From JBEKHI01 sp050012355 (lineage in GTDB: Bacteria > Actinomycetota > Actinomycetes > Streptosporangiales > Streptosporangiaceae), in assembly GCA_050012355.1 (NCBI GenBank), contig JBEKHI010000336.1, positions 1-9,348 of the forward strand: a stretch of DNA of 9,348 nucleotides, in the 5' to 3' direction. Made by a program: the position numbers and the translations under genes. The notes under the pieces were generated by a model. It did no database searches. It saw nothing but the letters and a program-made list of their open reading frames with translations, and was not told the origin of the DNA. The number at the start of each line of letters is the position of its first letter. Position 1 is the first letter of the stretch. Shown here in pieces: positions 1-6,990 of this stretch.

Positions 1-384
1 TGCCTGGACAGTAACTACTCCAACCCGGCTTATCCGGCCACCGGGGCCGTGTACACGGACCCCTGCAACAGCGGTAATTACCAGAACTCGCAGACGAATG
101 ACAACGGCAGCACGTACACGATAGTGGACGCTCAGACGGGGCTGTGCCTGGACAGTAACTACTCCAACCCGGCTTATCCGGCCACCGGAGCTGTGTACAC
201 GGACCCCTGCAACAGCGGTAACTACCAGAACTGGCACATCTATCTCGACCAGTACGGCGTCGCCGTAATCCAGGACGCTCAGACGGGGCTGTGCCTGGAC
301 AGCAATTACTCCAACCCGGCCTATCCGGCCACCGGAGCGGTCTACACAGACCCCTGCAACAACGGAACGTACCAAGGCTGGGAC
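1..384 (+). repeat. Three in-frame coding tandem repeats of about 144-147 bp
   Basis: The same block, beginning TGCCTGGACAG, starts at 1, 145 and 292, so the periods are 144 and 147 bp. The first 90 bases of copies 1 and 2 differ at only about four positions. Copy 3 is more diverged at third codon positions but has the same protein pattern. An 18-base stretch in front of copies 2 and 3 (127-144 and 274-291) is identical. Each copy encodes one beta-trefoil subdomain, so this is an internal gene duplication rather than a mobile or CRISPR repeat. The near-identity of copies 1 and 2 suggests recent duplication or gene conversion. Confidence 0.9.
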
Positions 385-387
385 TGA
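1..387 (+). CDS. Ricin-type beta-trefoil (CBM13-like) lectin protein, C-terminal fragment
   Basis: The reading frame is open from the first base, so this is the 3' end of a gene that starts outside the window; 128 residues are visible. They form almost three copies of a 48-49 residue unit with the layout DAQTGLCLD ... VYTDPC ... YQxW. This fits the ricin B / CBM13 beta-trefoil subdomain: a Cys pair about 20 residues apart, a CLD motif, and the QxW signature near the end. Three subdomains make one trefoil, and the protein ends directly after the third QGW plus Asp. Such domains bind sugars and usually sit at the C-terminus of secreted hydrolases or lectins, but the rest of this protein is not visible, so its catalytic role (if any) is unknown. 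The first visible unit has QNS instead of QxW, which may weaken that lobe. The gene converges on the next gene with only 7 bp between stop codons and no visible terminator. Confidence 0.85.
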   Translation, partial: CLDSNYSNPAYPATGAVYTDPCNSGNYQNSQTNDNGSTYTIVDAQTGLCLDSNYSNPAYPATGAVYTDPCNSGNYQNWHIYLDQYGVAVIQDAQTGLCLDSNYSNPAYPATGAVYTDPCNNGTYQGWD

Positions 388-394
388 CCTACGG

Positions 395-733
395 TTAAGC
401 CCGTCCGAACGGCCCGAAGTCCACCGTGACAGATACGTTGCTGCCGACCGTGATGGAGAACGATGTGGCCCCGGCGAGCTTTTCTACGATCTGAGTCATG
501 GCGACGACGAGGCGGTCGAGCCACTTCCTGACTTTGTCGACGAGGTCATCCATCGGGGTTCCCGCCCCCACGATCGCCTGCGCGTTGGCTTGCGCCGAGA
601 GCTGGTTGATGCTGCTCACGGTCAGCATCGCGTGCGAGAAGGCGTCGCGAGCGGACTGGTCATCGCTGATTTGCATGGTGTCGAGCGCGTCGAAACGCGC
701 GTCAATCTGCTCCACCTTCTGGGAGTTGTCCAT
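395..733 (-). CDS. Hypothetical protein, 112 aa, helical N-terminus with beta C-terminus
   Basis: I do not recognise this family. The start at 733 is chosen because a purine-rich GAGAGG (743-748, read on the minus strand) lies 9 nt upstream. An in-frame ATG at 742 abuts that same motif and so is less likely; the frame stays open further upstream but without a better start. Residues about 1-60 are rich in Asp, Gln, Ser and Ala and look helical. Residues about 62-90 form a strongly amphipathic helix (DDLVDKVRKWLDRLVVAMTQ and onward). The last 22 residues alternate polar and hydrophobic residues (SFSITVGSNVSVTVDFGPF), suggesting a beta hairpin. It has no Cys, signal peptide or membrane segment, so it is probably cytoplasmic. 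It converges on the lectin gene and diverges from the GH27 gene, sharing that upstream region. The overall shape suggests a small adaptor or oligomerising protein, but that is speculation. Confidence 0.7.
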   Translation of the reverse strand: MDNSQKVEQIDARFDALDTMQISDDQSARDAFSHAMLTVSSINQLSAQANAQAIVGAGTPMDDLVDKVRKWLDRLVVAMTQIVEKLAGATSFSITVGSNVSVTVDFGPFGRA

Positions 734-809
734 AAGTTCCATCCTCTCGCGGGAGCGGCGAAGTGGTACCCGGCCAGGTGCTCGGCGGAACTTTGATCTT
801 GGTTTGCTC

Positions 810-849
810 TTGACGGATTTTGTCGGGCGACGTACGACCGTGTTATAGG
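810..849. promoter_or_regulatory. Candidate divergent promoter region for GH27 gene and 112-aa gene
   Basis: On the plus strand TTGACG (810-815) matches the -35 consensus in five of six bases. The hexamer 17 bp downstream, TACGAC (833-838), is a weak -10. A second plus-strand pairing is TTGTCG (820-825) with TATAGG (844-849) at 18 bp. On the minus strand TATAAC (847-842) is a five-of-six -10 that could serve the 112-aa gene, although no good -35 stands in front of it. GTCGGGCGAC (822-831) is a short inverted repeat within the spacer and could be an operator. The sequence does not say which pairing is used. Confidence 0.35.
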
Positions 850-856
850 GGCGAGC

Positions 857-874
857 CGCGGCAGAGCAGCCGCG
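857..874 (+). other. GC-rich hairpin in the GH27 mRNA leader
   Basis: CGCGGC (857-862) and GCCGCG (869-874) form a perfect 6-bp stem around the 6-base loop AGAGCA. The ribosome binding site GGAGG (881-885) follows 6 bases later. No T-run follows, so it is not a standard terminator. It could stabilise the 5' end of the mRNA or influence ribosome access. With this base composition, chance occurrence is possible. Confidence 0.4.
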
Positions 875-891
875 AGGAGCGGAGGTTGTAC

Positions 892-3564
892 GTGAAGAGA
901 TTGATCCGGATATTCGCCGCCGCGTTGACAACGTTGACAGTCATCCCGGCGGCGGCGCTTATCAGCACATCGGCACCGGCGAGCGCCGAGGACAACGGCG
1001 TGGGACTGAAGCCCGCCATGGGCTGGAGCACCTGGAGCTTCCTGCGGGGTGATCCCACCGAGGCCAAGGTCGAGGCGGAGGCCAAGGCCATGGTGACCAG
1101 TGGCCTCAAAAGCGTCGGCTACCAGTACGTGAACGTGGACGACTTCTGGTACGGCTGCCCCGGCAGCCAGGGCCCCGACGTCGACCAGTACGGCCGCTGG
1201 GCGATCAACACCACCAGGTTCCCGTCCGTCGGCGACGAGAACGGCATCGAGGCGACGGCGAATTACGTCCACCACCTGGGCCTGAAGTTCGGCCTGTACG
1301 TGACGCCCGGCATCTCCGATCAGGCCGTCGCCGAGAACACGCCCATCGAGGGCACCAGCTACACCGCGGATGACATCGCCGAGCCGACCGTCGGTGAGAA
1401 CAACTACAACTGCGGCGGCATGACCGGCATCGACTACACCAAGCCGGGCGCGCAGCAGTTCATCGACTCCTGGGCCGACGAACTCGCCTCCTGGGGCGTG
1501 GACTACGTCAAGCTCGACGGCGTGGGCTCGTTCGACATTCCCGATGTCGAGGCGTGGTCGAACGCGCTCCGGCAGACCGGTCGCCCGATCCACCTGGAAC
1601 TCTCCAACTCGCTCAACATCGACGACGCATCCACCTGGGAGGAGTACGCGAACGGCTGGCGCACCGGCGGCGACGTCGAGTGCTACTGCGGGACCGACGG
1701 CAGCAGCTACCCGCTCACCGACTGGAGCAACGTCGAGTCGCGATTCGACCAGGTAGCCGCGTGGCAGCCGTACGGCGAACCGGGCGCGTACAACGACTAC
1801 GACAGCATCGAGGTCGGCAACGGGACCAATGACGGCCTCACGTACACCCAGCGCCAGACCCAGCTCAGCCTGTGGTCGCTAGCCTCCTCACCGCTCCTCC
1901 TCGGTACCGACCTCACCAACCTGAATAAGGCCGACCTCAAGCTGCTGCTCAACCGTGATGTCATCGCGGTGGACCAGGACGGCATCGACGCGAGCCGCCT
2001 CGTCGACAACTCCACCGACCAGGTCTTCGCCAAGACGGAGAAGAACGGCGATGTGGTGGCAGGCCTGTTCAACACCAGCGGCTCCAGCGAGACCATCACC
2101 ACGTCGGCCGCCGCACTAGGCCTTCCCGCCAGCACCGGCTACGTCCTTAACAATCTTTGGACGCACAAAACGACGGAGACCACTGGAACGATTACCGAAG
2201 TCGTCCCATCGGATGGCGTCGCGCTGCTCAAGGTAACCACGACGCGCAGTCCCTACGCGGCGCCGCCCGCCGGGGCGGTGGCGGTGGCCGGGCAGACCGC
2301 GCTGACCAGTGCCACGCCCGCTACGCTCACCGAGTCCTTCACCGACAACGGCCCGGTGCCCGCTCTTGGCGTGCGGCTGCGGATCGATGTTCCCTCCGGA
2401 TGGACGGTTACACCAGCAAATGCGCGCGAGGGTACTGTCAAACCCGGCGCGACCGTGAGCGCGACGTTTACCGTGACCCCGCCGACCGCGACCGAGCTGT
2501 TCGACTCGGCCACGCTCACCGCGGAGGCTAGATACACCTGGGCACGCGGCACCCCGCAGCAGGTCACGGATCCGGAAACGGTGACCTACTCCCCGGCGGT
2601 GCAGAAACCCTACGAGACGTACTCGTCAGCGACTGATGCGGCTGCGTCGTTCGGCCAAGAAGGACAGCAGTTCGGGATAAGCGGTGCTGGGGCCGATCTG
2701 TTCAGCGGTACGGACGCTTACAGCACCATCTACCAGCCGGGCGCGGTCGGTAACACCGCCACCGTCGAGACCGAGGTCACGTCGACGGCGAACCTGACCG
2801 GCTACGGCAAGGCCGGCATCATCGTCCGCAACGACATGACCGGCTCCGGCACGACCCCCGAGGGTGTCGTCTTGTTCGAGTCGCCGGAGGGCGGAATCCA
2901 GCTGGAATGGAATGACAACGGCGGTGAGTACATCGACAACGTGACCCCGTCGAACGGCACGAACCCGGAGCTGACCCCAGTCTGGCTGGAACTGGTCCGC
3001 GACGGTTCGACCTACACCGGCTACTACTCGTTCGACGGCACCGGCTGGCTTGAGGTCGGGACCGCGACGGTGCCCGATCAGGCCGCGACCCAGGACGCCG
3101 GGATGTTCGTCACGTCGCACGACGCGGGCGTTCCCGCGCAGGCGACCTTCGACGGGTTCACCGTCACCGGTACCGATACGGCACCGGCGGCGGCGACCGC
3201 CTATCTCGCCGCCGATGGCACCCTGGCGGGCGGCGCGGTCGTGTCGACCTGCTCGACGTGTTATGGCGGCGACAAGGCCGGCTACATCGGCGAGGGCGGC
3301 ACGGTCACCGTAACCGTCACTGTGCCGACGGCCGGGACGTACCCGGTCACGCTGGTCTACTGCGACGGCTCGTCGACCGGGCGGCAGGCCGACATCAGCG
3401 TCAACGGCGGCGCGTCCACCCTGCTGTCGTTCACGCCCACCGGCAGCTTCAACACCATCGGCGCGATGAACCTGTCGCTGTCGCTGAACGCCGGCACCAA
3501 CACCATCGAGCTCAGCAACCCGAGCGCCTACGCTCCCGACTTCAACGAGATCATCGTGGGCTAA
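892..3564 (+). CDS. Secreted multi-domain GH27 glycoside hydrolase (alpha-galactosidase-like)
   Basis: The GTG start at 892 is preceded by GGAGG (881-885) at 6 nt and begins a signal peptide: KRLIR, a hydrophobic core, then APASA with likely cleavage after residue 32. Upstream codons in the same frame give no signal peptide. Residues about 37-350 are a GH27 (clan GH-D) barrel. Visible motifs are LKPAMGWSTW, YVNVDDFW (D83-D84, sugar-binding pair), DYVKLDG (D209, expected nucleophile), HLELSN (234-239) and WRTGGDV (D261, expected acid/base). A C-terminal antiparallel beta domain follows to about 460. Then come an NPCBM-associated NEW3-type domain (about 464-550), a concanavalin-like domain of the DUF1349 kind (about 575-760, AGIIVRND ... 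WLELVRDGSTYTGYYSFDGTGW), and a CBM35/CBM6-like beta sandwich (about 770-890). The protein probably hydrolyses an exported plant or microbial polysaccharide or oligosaccharide. Alpha-galactosidase is the default call; beta-L-arabinopyranosidase or isomaltodextranase activity, both known in GH27, cannot be excluded. Its 3' end overlaps ackA. Confidence 0.9.
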   Translation: MKRLIRIFAAALTTLTVIPAAALISTSAPASAEDNGVGLKPAMGWSTWSFLRGDPTEAKVEAEAKAMVTSGLKSVGYQYVNVDDFWYGCPGSQGPDVDQYGRWAINTTRFPSVGDENGIEATANYVHHLGLKFGLYVTPGISDQAVAENTPIEGTSYTADDIAEPTVGENNYNCGGMTGIDYTKPGAQQFIDSWADELASWGVDYVKLDGVGSFDIPDVEAWSNALRQTGRPIHLELSNSLNIDDASTWEEYANGWRTGGDVECYCGTDGSSYPLTDWSNVESRFDQVAAWQPYGEPGAYNDYDSIEVGNGTNDGLTYTQRQTQLSLWSLASSPLLLGTDLTNLNKADLKLLLNRDVIAVDQDGIDASRLVDNSTDQVFAKTEKNGDVVAGLFNTSGSSETITTSAAALGLPASTGYVLNNLWTHKTTETTGTITEVVPSDGVALLKVTTTRSPYAAPPAGAVAVAGQTALTSATPATLTESFTDNGPVPALGVRLRIDVPSGWTVTPANAREGTVKPGATVSATFTVTPPTATELFDSATLTAEARYTWARGTPQQVTDPETVTYSPAVQKPYETYSSATDAAASFGQEGQQFGISGAGADLFSGTDAYSTIYQPGAVGNTATVETEVTSTANLTGYGKAGIIVRNDMTGSGTTPEGVVLFESPEGGIQLEWNDNGGEYIDNVTPSNGTNPELTPVWLELVRDGSTYTGYYSFDGTGWLEVGTATVPDQAATQDAGMFVTSHDAGVPAQATFDGFTVTGTDTAPAAATAYLAADGTLAGGAVVSTCSTCYGGDKAGYIGEGGTVTVTVTVPTAGTYPVTLVYCDGSSTGRQADISVNGGASTLLSFTPTGSFNTIGAMNLSLSLNAGTNTIELSNPSAYAPDFNEIIVG

Positions 3565-4639
3565 GCAACTCGCGAACTTCGCGGGCGATCTCCAGGTCCT
3601 CGCGGGCCGGGATGACGAACGCGCCGGGCACCTTGATTTCACCGTCGGGGTGCCCGGCGTCGCGGTGCTCGCCGTAATATGGCACGCCGAGGAAACCGAG
3701 CCCGTCCAGCGCCCGCCGCCTGATCTCCGCGGAGTTCTCGCCGACGCCGCCGGTGAAGACCAGCACGTCAAGGCCGCCGAGCACGGCCGCCATCGATCCG
3801 ATGAGCGCTCGCAGCCGGTGCAGGTAGGCGTCGCGGGCCAGCACCGCGTCGGGGTCGCCGGACACGGCGCGGGCCAGCACCTGTTGCATGTCTGCGGTTC
3901 CTGCCAGCCCCAGCAGCCCGCTATGACTCTCCAGTGCCTCCGATAGCTCCGCCGCGGGCATCTTTTCGTCGGTCATCAGCCAGAGCAGCAGCCCCGGATC
4001 CACCGAGCCCGACCGGGTGGCCATCACCAGCCCGTCCAGCGGCGTGAACCCCATCGTGGTGTCCGCCGACCTTCCCCCCGATATCGCGCACAGCGACGCG
4101 CCCGCGCCCAGATGGCAGGAGACAATCCGCAGGTCATCACGCCCGGTCAGCTCCGCCACCCGGCGCGCGACATACGCGTGCGACAGACCGTGGAAGCCGA
4201 ACTTCCGTATCGGCCAGCGCTCGCGCCAGTCGCGCGGCAGCGCGTACGTCGCGGCCGCGTCCGGAATCGTCGCGTGGAACGCGGTGTCGAAACACGCCAC
4301 CGCCAGCACCTCGGGCAGCGCCGCGCTCACCGCGTCGAGCGCCGCCAGCGACTTCGGCTGATGCAGCGGCGCGAGATCCGTCAGCGCCGCCAGCCGCCGC
4401 CGCACCTCGTCGTCGACCCGCACCGCCGTACGGAACTCGGTCCCGCCGTGCACGATCCGGTGACCGGCAACATCAATTTTTTTACTAAACGATGTGACCG
4501 CATCCCGCACGGCCCCCTCGTCGGCCGAGCCGGGAAGATCCGCGCTCGCGACCAGTTCGTCGCCGTCGAGTACCCGCAGCTTGAGGCTGCTGGACCCGGC
4601 GTTGACTACCAGGATGCGCATCGCTGTGCTTGCTTTCAC
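3551..4639 (-). CDS. ackA: Acetate kinase
   Basis: Converts acetyl phosphate plus ADP to acetate plus ATP (EC 2.7.2.1), the second step after phosphoketolase. Numbering from the internal Met at 4621, motifs in order are NAGSSSLK (7-14), HRIVHGG (54-60), FDTAFHATIP (111-120), FGFHGLSHAYV (141-151, family signature), CHLGAGAS (169-176), MGFTPLDG with RSGSVDP (190-209) and FTGGVGEN (289-296), ending in EDLEIAREV. These cover the nucleotide- and acetyl-phosphate-binding residues of the ASKHA fold. The GTG at 4639 overlaps the xfp stop as GTGA and has GGAAG 8 nt upstream, so I prefer it (362 aa). The ATG at 4621 (356 aa) fits usual homolog starts but lacks a clear ribosome binding site. The protein is shorter than the usual roughly 400 aa, mostly through a compact N-terminal region. 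Codons 45-51 are strikingly A/T-rich (separate entry). Co-transcription with xfp is very likely. Confidence 0.95.
   Translation of the reverse strand: MKASTAMRILVVNAGSSSLKLRVLDGDELVASADLPGSADEGAVRDAVTSFSKKIDVAGHRIVHGGTEFRTAVRVDDEVRRRLAALTDLAPLHQPKSLAALDAVSAALPEVLAVACFDTAFHATIPDAAATYALPRDWRERWPIRKFGFHGLSHAYVARRVAELTGRDDLRIVSCHLGAGASLCAISGGRSADTTMGFTPLDGLVMATRSGSVDPGLLLWLMTDEKMPAAELSEALESHSGLLGLAGTADMQQVLARAVSGDPDAVLARDAYLHRLRALIGSMAAVLGGLDVLVFTGGVGENSAEIRRRALDGLGFLGVPYYGEHRDAGHPDGEIKVPGAFVIPAREDLEIAREVRELLSPR
4469..4489 (-). other. A/T-rich rare-codon island with A7 run inside ackA
   Basis: Seven consecutive ackA codons (Phe-Ser-Lys-Lys-Ile-Asp-Val, residues 45-51 from the Met at 4621) contain only 3 G/C in 21 bases, in a gene otherwise built of G/C-ending codons. 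They include AGT, the pair AAA AAA and ATT, and the mRNA reads seven A in a row (4483-4477). The zero frame is intact. One extra A, or a -1 slip, would give AAT then TGA, ending translation at once. The patch lies just ahead of the HRIVHGG active-site motif. Confidence 0.8.
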
Positions 4640-6990
4640 TGGGGCCACTTCCAGTCGGCGACCTCCGGGATGTCCTCGCCGTGCTCGCGGGTGTAGGCGC
4701 GCGCCTCGATCCGCTTGTCGACCATCAGCTGGCGCAGCCCGCCGGCGGTTTCCAGTAGCCCAGGTGTCCGGTCGATCACGTCCATGACCAGGTGGTAGCG
4801 GTCCAGGTTGTTGAGCATCACCATGTCGAACGGCGTCGTGGTCGTGCCGTTTTCTATGTACCCGCGGACGTGGAGGTTGTCGTGCCCGTGCCGGCTGTAC
4901 GTGAGCCGGTGGATCAGCCAGGGGTACCCGTGATAGGCGAAGATCACCGGTCGGCCGGTGGTGAACAGCGAGTCGAACTGCGCGTCGGACATGCCGTGCG
5001 GGTGCTCGGTCTCCGGTTCCAGGCGCATCAGGTCCACCACGTTGACGACCCGGACCTTGAGCTCTGGCAGGTGCTCGCGCAGCAGGGCGGCGGCGGCTAG
5101 GACTTCCATCGTCGGGGTGTCGCCGCAGCAGCCGAGCACCACGTCGGGCTCGCCCTCTTCCGATCCGGTGGATGCCCATTCCCAGATGCCGATGCCCCGG
5201 GTGCAGTGCACGATCGCCTCGTCCATGTTCAGCCACTGGGCCTGCGGCTGCTTGCCTGCCACGATGACGTTCACATAGTTCCGGGACCGGAGGCAGTGGT
5301 CGCCGACCGACAGCAGCGTGTTGGCGTCCGGCGGCAGGTAGACCCGGATGATGGAGGCTTTCTTGTTGACGACGATGTCGATGAACCCGGGGTCCTGATG
5401 GGAGAACCCGTTGTGGTCCTGCCGCCAGACCAGGCTGGATAGCAGGTAGTTCAGGCTGGCGATCGGGCGGCGCCACTGGACGCTCTGGGCCTCCTTGAGC
5501 CACTTCGAGTACTGATTGAACATGGAGTCGACGATGTGGACGAACGCCTCGTAGCAGTTGAACAGCCCGTGCCGGCCGGTCAGCAGGTAGCCCTCCAGCC
5601 AGCCTTCGCACTGGTGCTCCGACAGGATCTCCATCACCCGGCCATCCGGGGTGAGGTCGTTGTCGCCCGGGATGATCTCCCCGTCGAAAGCCCGGCCAGT
5701 GACCTCGAAGACCGGGGTGAGCCGGTTAGAGGCCGTCTCGTCGGGTCCCATCAGCCGGAAGTTGCTGGGATTGGCCTTGATCACATCACGCAGCCAGGTG
5801 CCGAGCACCTTGGTGTTCTCCGCCTCGGCCTGACCCGGGGCTTTCAACTCCACGGCGTAGTCGCGGAAGTCGGGCAGCTTCAGGTCACGCAGCAGCAGGC
5901 CGCCGTTGGCGTTCGGGTTGGCGCCCATCCGGCGGTAAGCGTCCGGCGCGAGCTTGGTGACTTCGGCTTTCACCGTCCCGGCTTCGTCGAAGAGCTCCTC
6001 CGGCCGGTAGGACTTCATCCACTCCGCGAGCTGGGCCCGATGCTCCGCGTTGGTGCGGACCTCCGCGAGCGGTACCTGATGCGCGCGCCAGGTGCCCTCG
6101 ACCGGGACGCCGTCGACAGTCTTGGGACCCGTCCAGCCCTTGGGCGTCTTCAGCACGATCATCGGCCAGCGCGGGCGTTCGGTAGTCTCCCCGCTGCGGG
6201 CGCGGCGCTTGATCTCGCCGATGGTGCGCACCACGTCGTCCATCGTCGCGGCCAGTGCCTGGTGCACCTTTGGCGGGTCGTCACCGGCGACCACCCGCAC
6301 GTCGTATCCGTACCCGGTGAGCAGCGCCATCAGCTCCTCGTGCGGGATCCGGGCGGGAACGGTCGGGTTGGCGATCTTGTACCCGTTGAGGTGCAGGATC
6401 GGCAGCACGGCGCCGTCGGTGACCGGGTTGAGAAACTTGTTGCCGTGCCAGCTTCCGGCTAGCGGCCCGGTCTCGGACTCGCCATCGCCGATCACGCAGG
6501 CGACCAGCAGATCCGGGTTGTCGAACGCGGCGCCGTAGGCGTGCGCGAGCGAGTAGCCAAGCTCGCCGCCCTCGTGGATGGACCCGGGTGTCTCGGCGGT
6601 GACGTGGGAGCCGATCCCGCCGGGAAAGGAGAACTGCCGGAACAGCTTGTGCAGGCCTGCCTCGTCCTTGCTGACCGACGGATACAGCTCGGTGTAGGTG
6701 CCCTCCAGGTAGGTGCTGGCCACCATGCCCGGCCCGCCGTGGCCGGGGCCCGCCACATAAATGACGTCCAGGTCCCAGGCCTTGATCACCCGGTTCAGGT
6801 GGGCGTAGAGCAGGTTGAGCCCGGGGGTGGTGCCCCAGTGGCCAAGCAGTCGCGGCTTGATGTGCTCGGGGCGCAGCGGCTCGCGCAGCAGCGGGTTGTC
6901 CAGCAGGTAAATCTGCCCCACGGACAGGTAGTTGGCGGCACGCCACCAGCGGTCAAGATCGTCGATTTCGGCAGCGGAGAGCGACTCCAT
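4636..6990 (-). CDS. xfp: Xylulose-5-phosphate/fructose-6-phosphate phosphoketolase
   Basis: This thiamine-diphosphate enzyme splits xylulose-5-P (EC 4.1.2.9) and usually fructose-6-P (EC 4.1.2.22) with phosphate, giving acetyl phosphate plus glyceraldehyde-3-P or erythrose-4-P. Its length, 784 aa, is normal for the family. Visible motifs are LLGHWGTTPG (48-57), GPGHGGPG (81-88), the ThDP/Mg segment GDGESETGPLAGSWHGNKFL (168-187), MGPDETASNRL (414-424), GRHGLFNCYEAF (472-483, where E481 is the probable ThDP-activating Glu) and QDHNGFSHQDPG (524-535). The ATG at 6990 gives the normal family N-terminus (LDRWWRAANYLSVGQIYL); GGGGA lies 4 nt upstream as a modest ribosome binding site. The gene is first in an operon with ackA, which starts within its stop codon. 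Together they form a phosphoketolase shunt that makes acetate and ATP from sugar phosphates without decarboxylating pyruvate. Whether both substrates are used cannot be read from the sequence. Confidence 0.97.
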   Translation of the reverse strand: MESLSAAEIDDLDRWWRAANYLSVGQIYLLDNPLLREPLRPEHIKPRLLGHWGTTPGLNLLYAHLNRVIKAWDLDVIYVAGPGHGGPGMVASTYLEGTYTELYPSVSKDEAGLHKLFRQFSFPGGIGSHVTAETPGSIHEGGELGYSLAHAYGAAFDNPDLLVACVIGDGESETGPLAGSWHGNKFLNPVTDGAVLPILHLNGYKIANPTVPARIPHEELMALLTGYGYDVRVVAGDDPPKVHQALAATMDDVVRTIGEIKRRARSGETTERPRWPMIVLKTPKGWTGPKTVDGVPVEGTWRAHQVPLAEVRTNAEHRAQLAEWMKSYRPEELFDEAGTVKAEVTKLAPDAYRRMGANPNANGGLLLRDLKLPDFRDYAVELKAPGQAEAENTKVLGTWLRDVIKANPSNFRLMGPDETASNRLTPVFEVTGRAFDGEIIPGDNDLTPDGRVMEILSEHQCEGWLEGYLLTGRHGLFNCYEAFVHIVDSMFNQYSKWLKEAQSVQWRRPIASLNYLLSSLVWRQDHNGFSHQDPGFIDIVVNKKASIIRVYLPPDANTLLSVGDHCLRSRNYVNVIVAGKQPQAQWLNMDEAIVHCTRGIGIWEWASTGSEEGEPDVVLGCCGDTPTMEVLAAAALLREHLPELKVRVVNVVDLMRLEPETEHPHGMSDAQFDSLFTTGRPVIFAYHGYPWLIHRLTYSRHGHDNLHVRGYIENGTTTTPFDMVMLNNLDRYHLVMDVIDRTPGLLETAGGLRQLMVDKRIEARAYTREHGEDIPEVADWKWPQ

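Noticed and set aside
1..384. Regularly spaced repeats resembling a CRISPR or DNA satellite
   Set aside because: The period is about 145 bp, the whole unit is in frame and encodes the CLD...QxW trefoil pattern.
820..891. Upstream extension of the GH27 gene to an earlier start
   Set aside because: The added residues are charged and would bury the signal peptide; the GTG at 892 has an ideally placed GGAGG.
622..1593. Minus-strand open frame spanning the 112-aa gene start, the divergent promoter region and the GH27 N-terminus
   Set aside because: It overlaps the signal peptide and catalytic barrel of GH27 antisense, has no recognisable domain and no ribosome binding site at its start.
2626..3771. 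Long minus-strand open frame opposite the GH27 3' end
   Set aside because: Composition is Arg/Gly/Val-rich without motifs, as expected opposite a GC-rich coding frame; the plus-strand GH27 and minus-strand ackA frames both have clear domain support.
4477..4483. Classical -1 ribosomal frameshift heptamer in ackA
   Set aside because: The A7 run is not in X-XXY-YYZ phase (the preceding codon ends in T) and no downstream overlapping product exists; only slippage-to-stop remains as a possibility.
3551..5611. Continuous minus-strand open frame that would fuse about 330 extra residues to AckA
   Set aside because: The upstream part is antisense-free noise in the wrong frame of xfp: it is Arg/Pro/Gly-rich, matches no acetate kinase N-terminus and lies inside the well-supported phosphoketolase frame.
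5536..6462. Plus-strand open frame of about 300 codons opposite xfp
   Set aside because: It is the complement of a conserved phosphoketolase; its sequence is a reflection of xfp codon bias with no independent motif.
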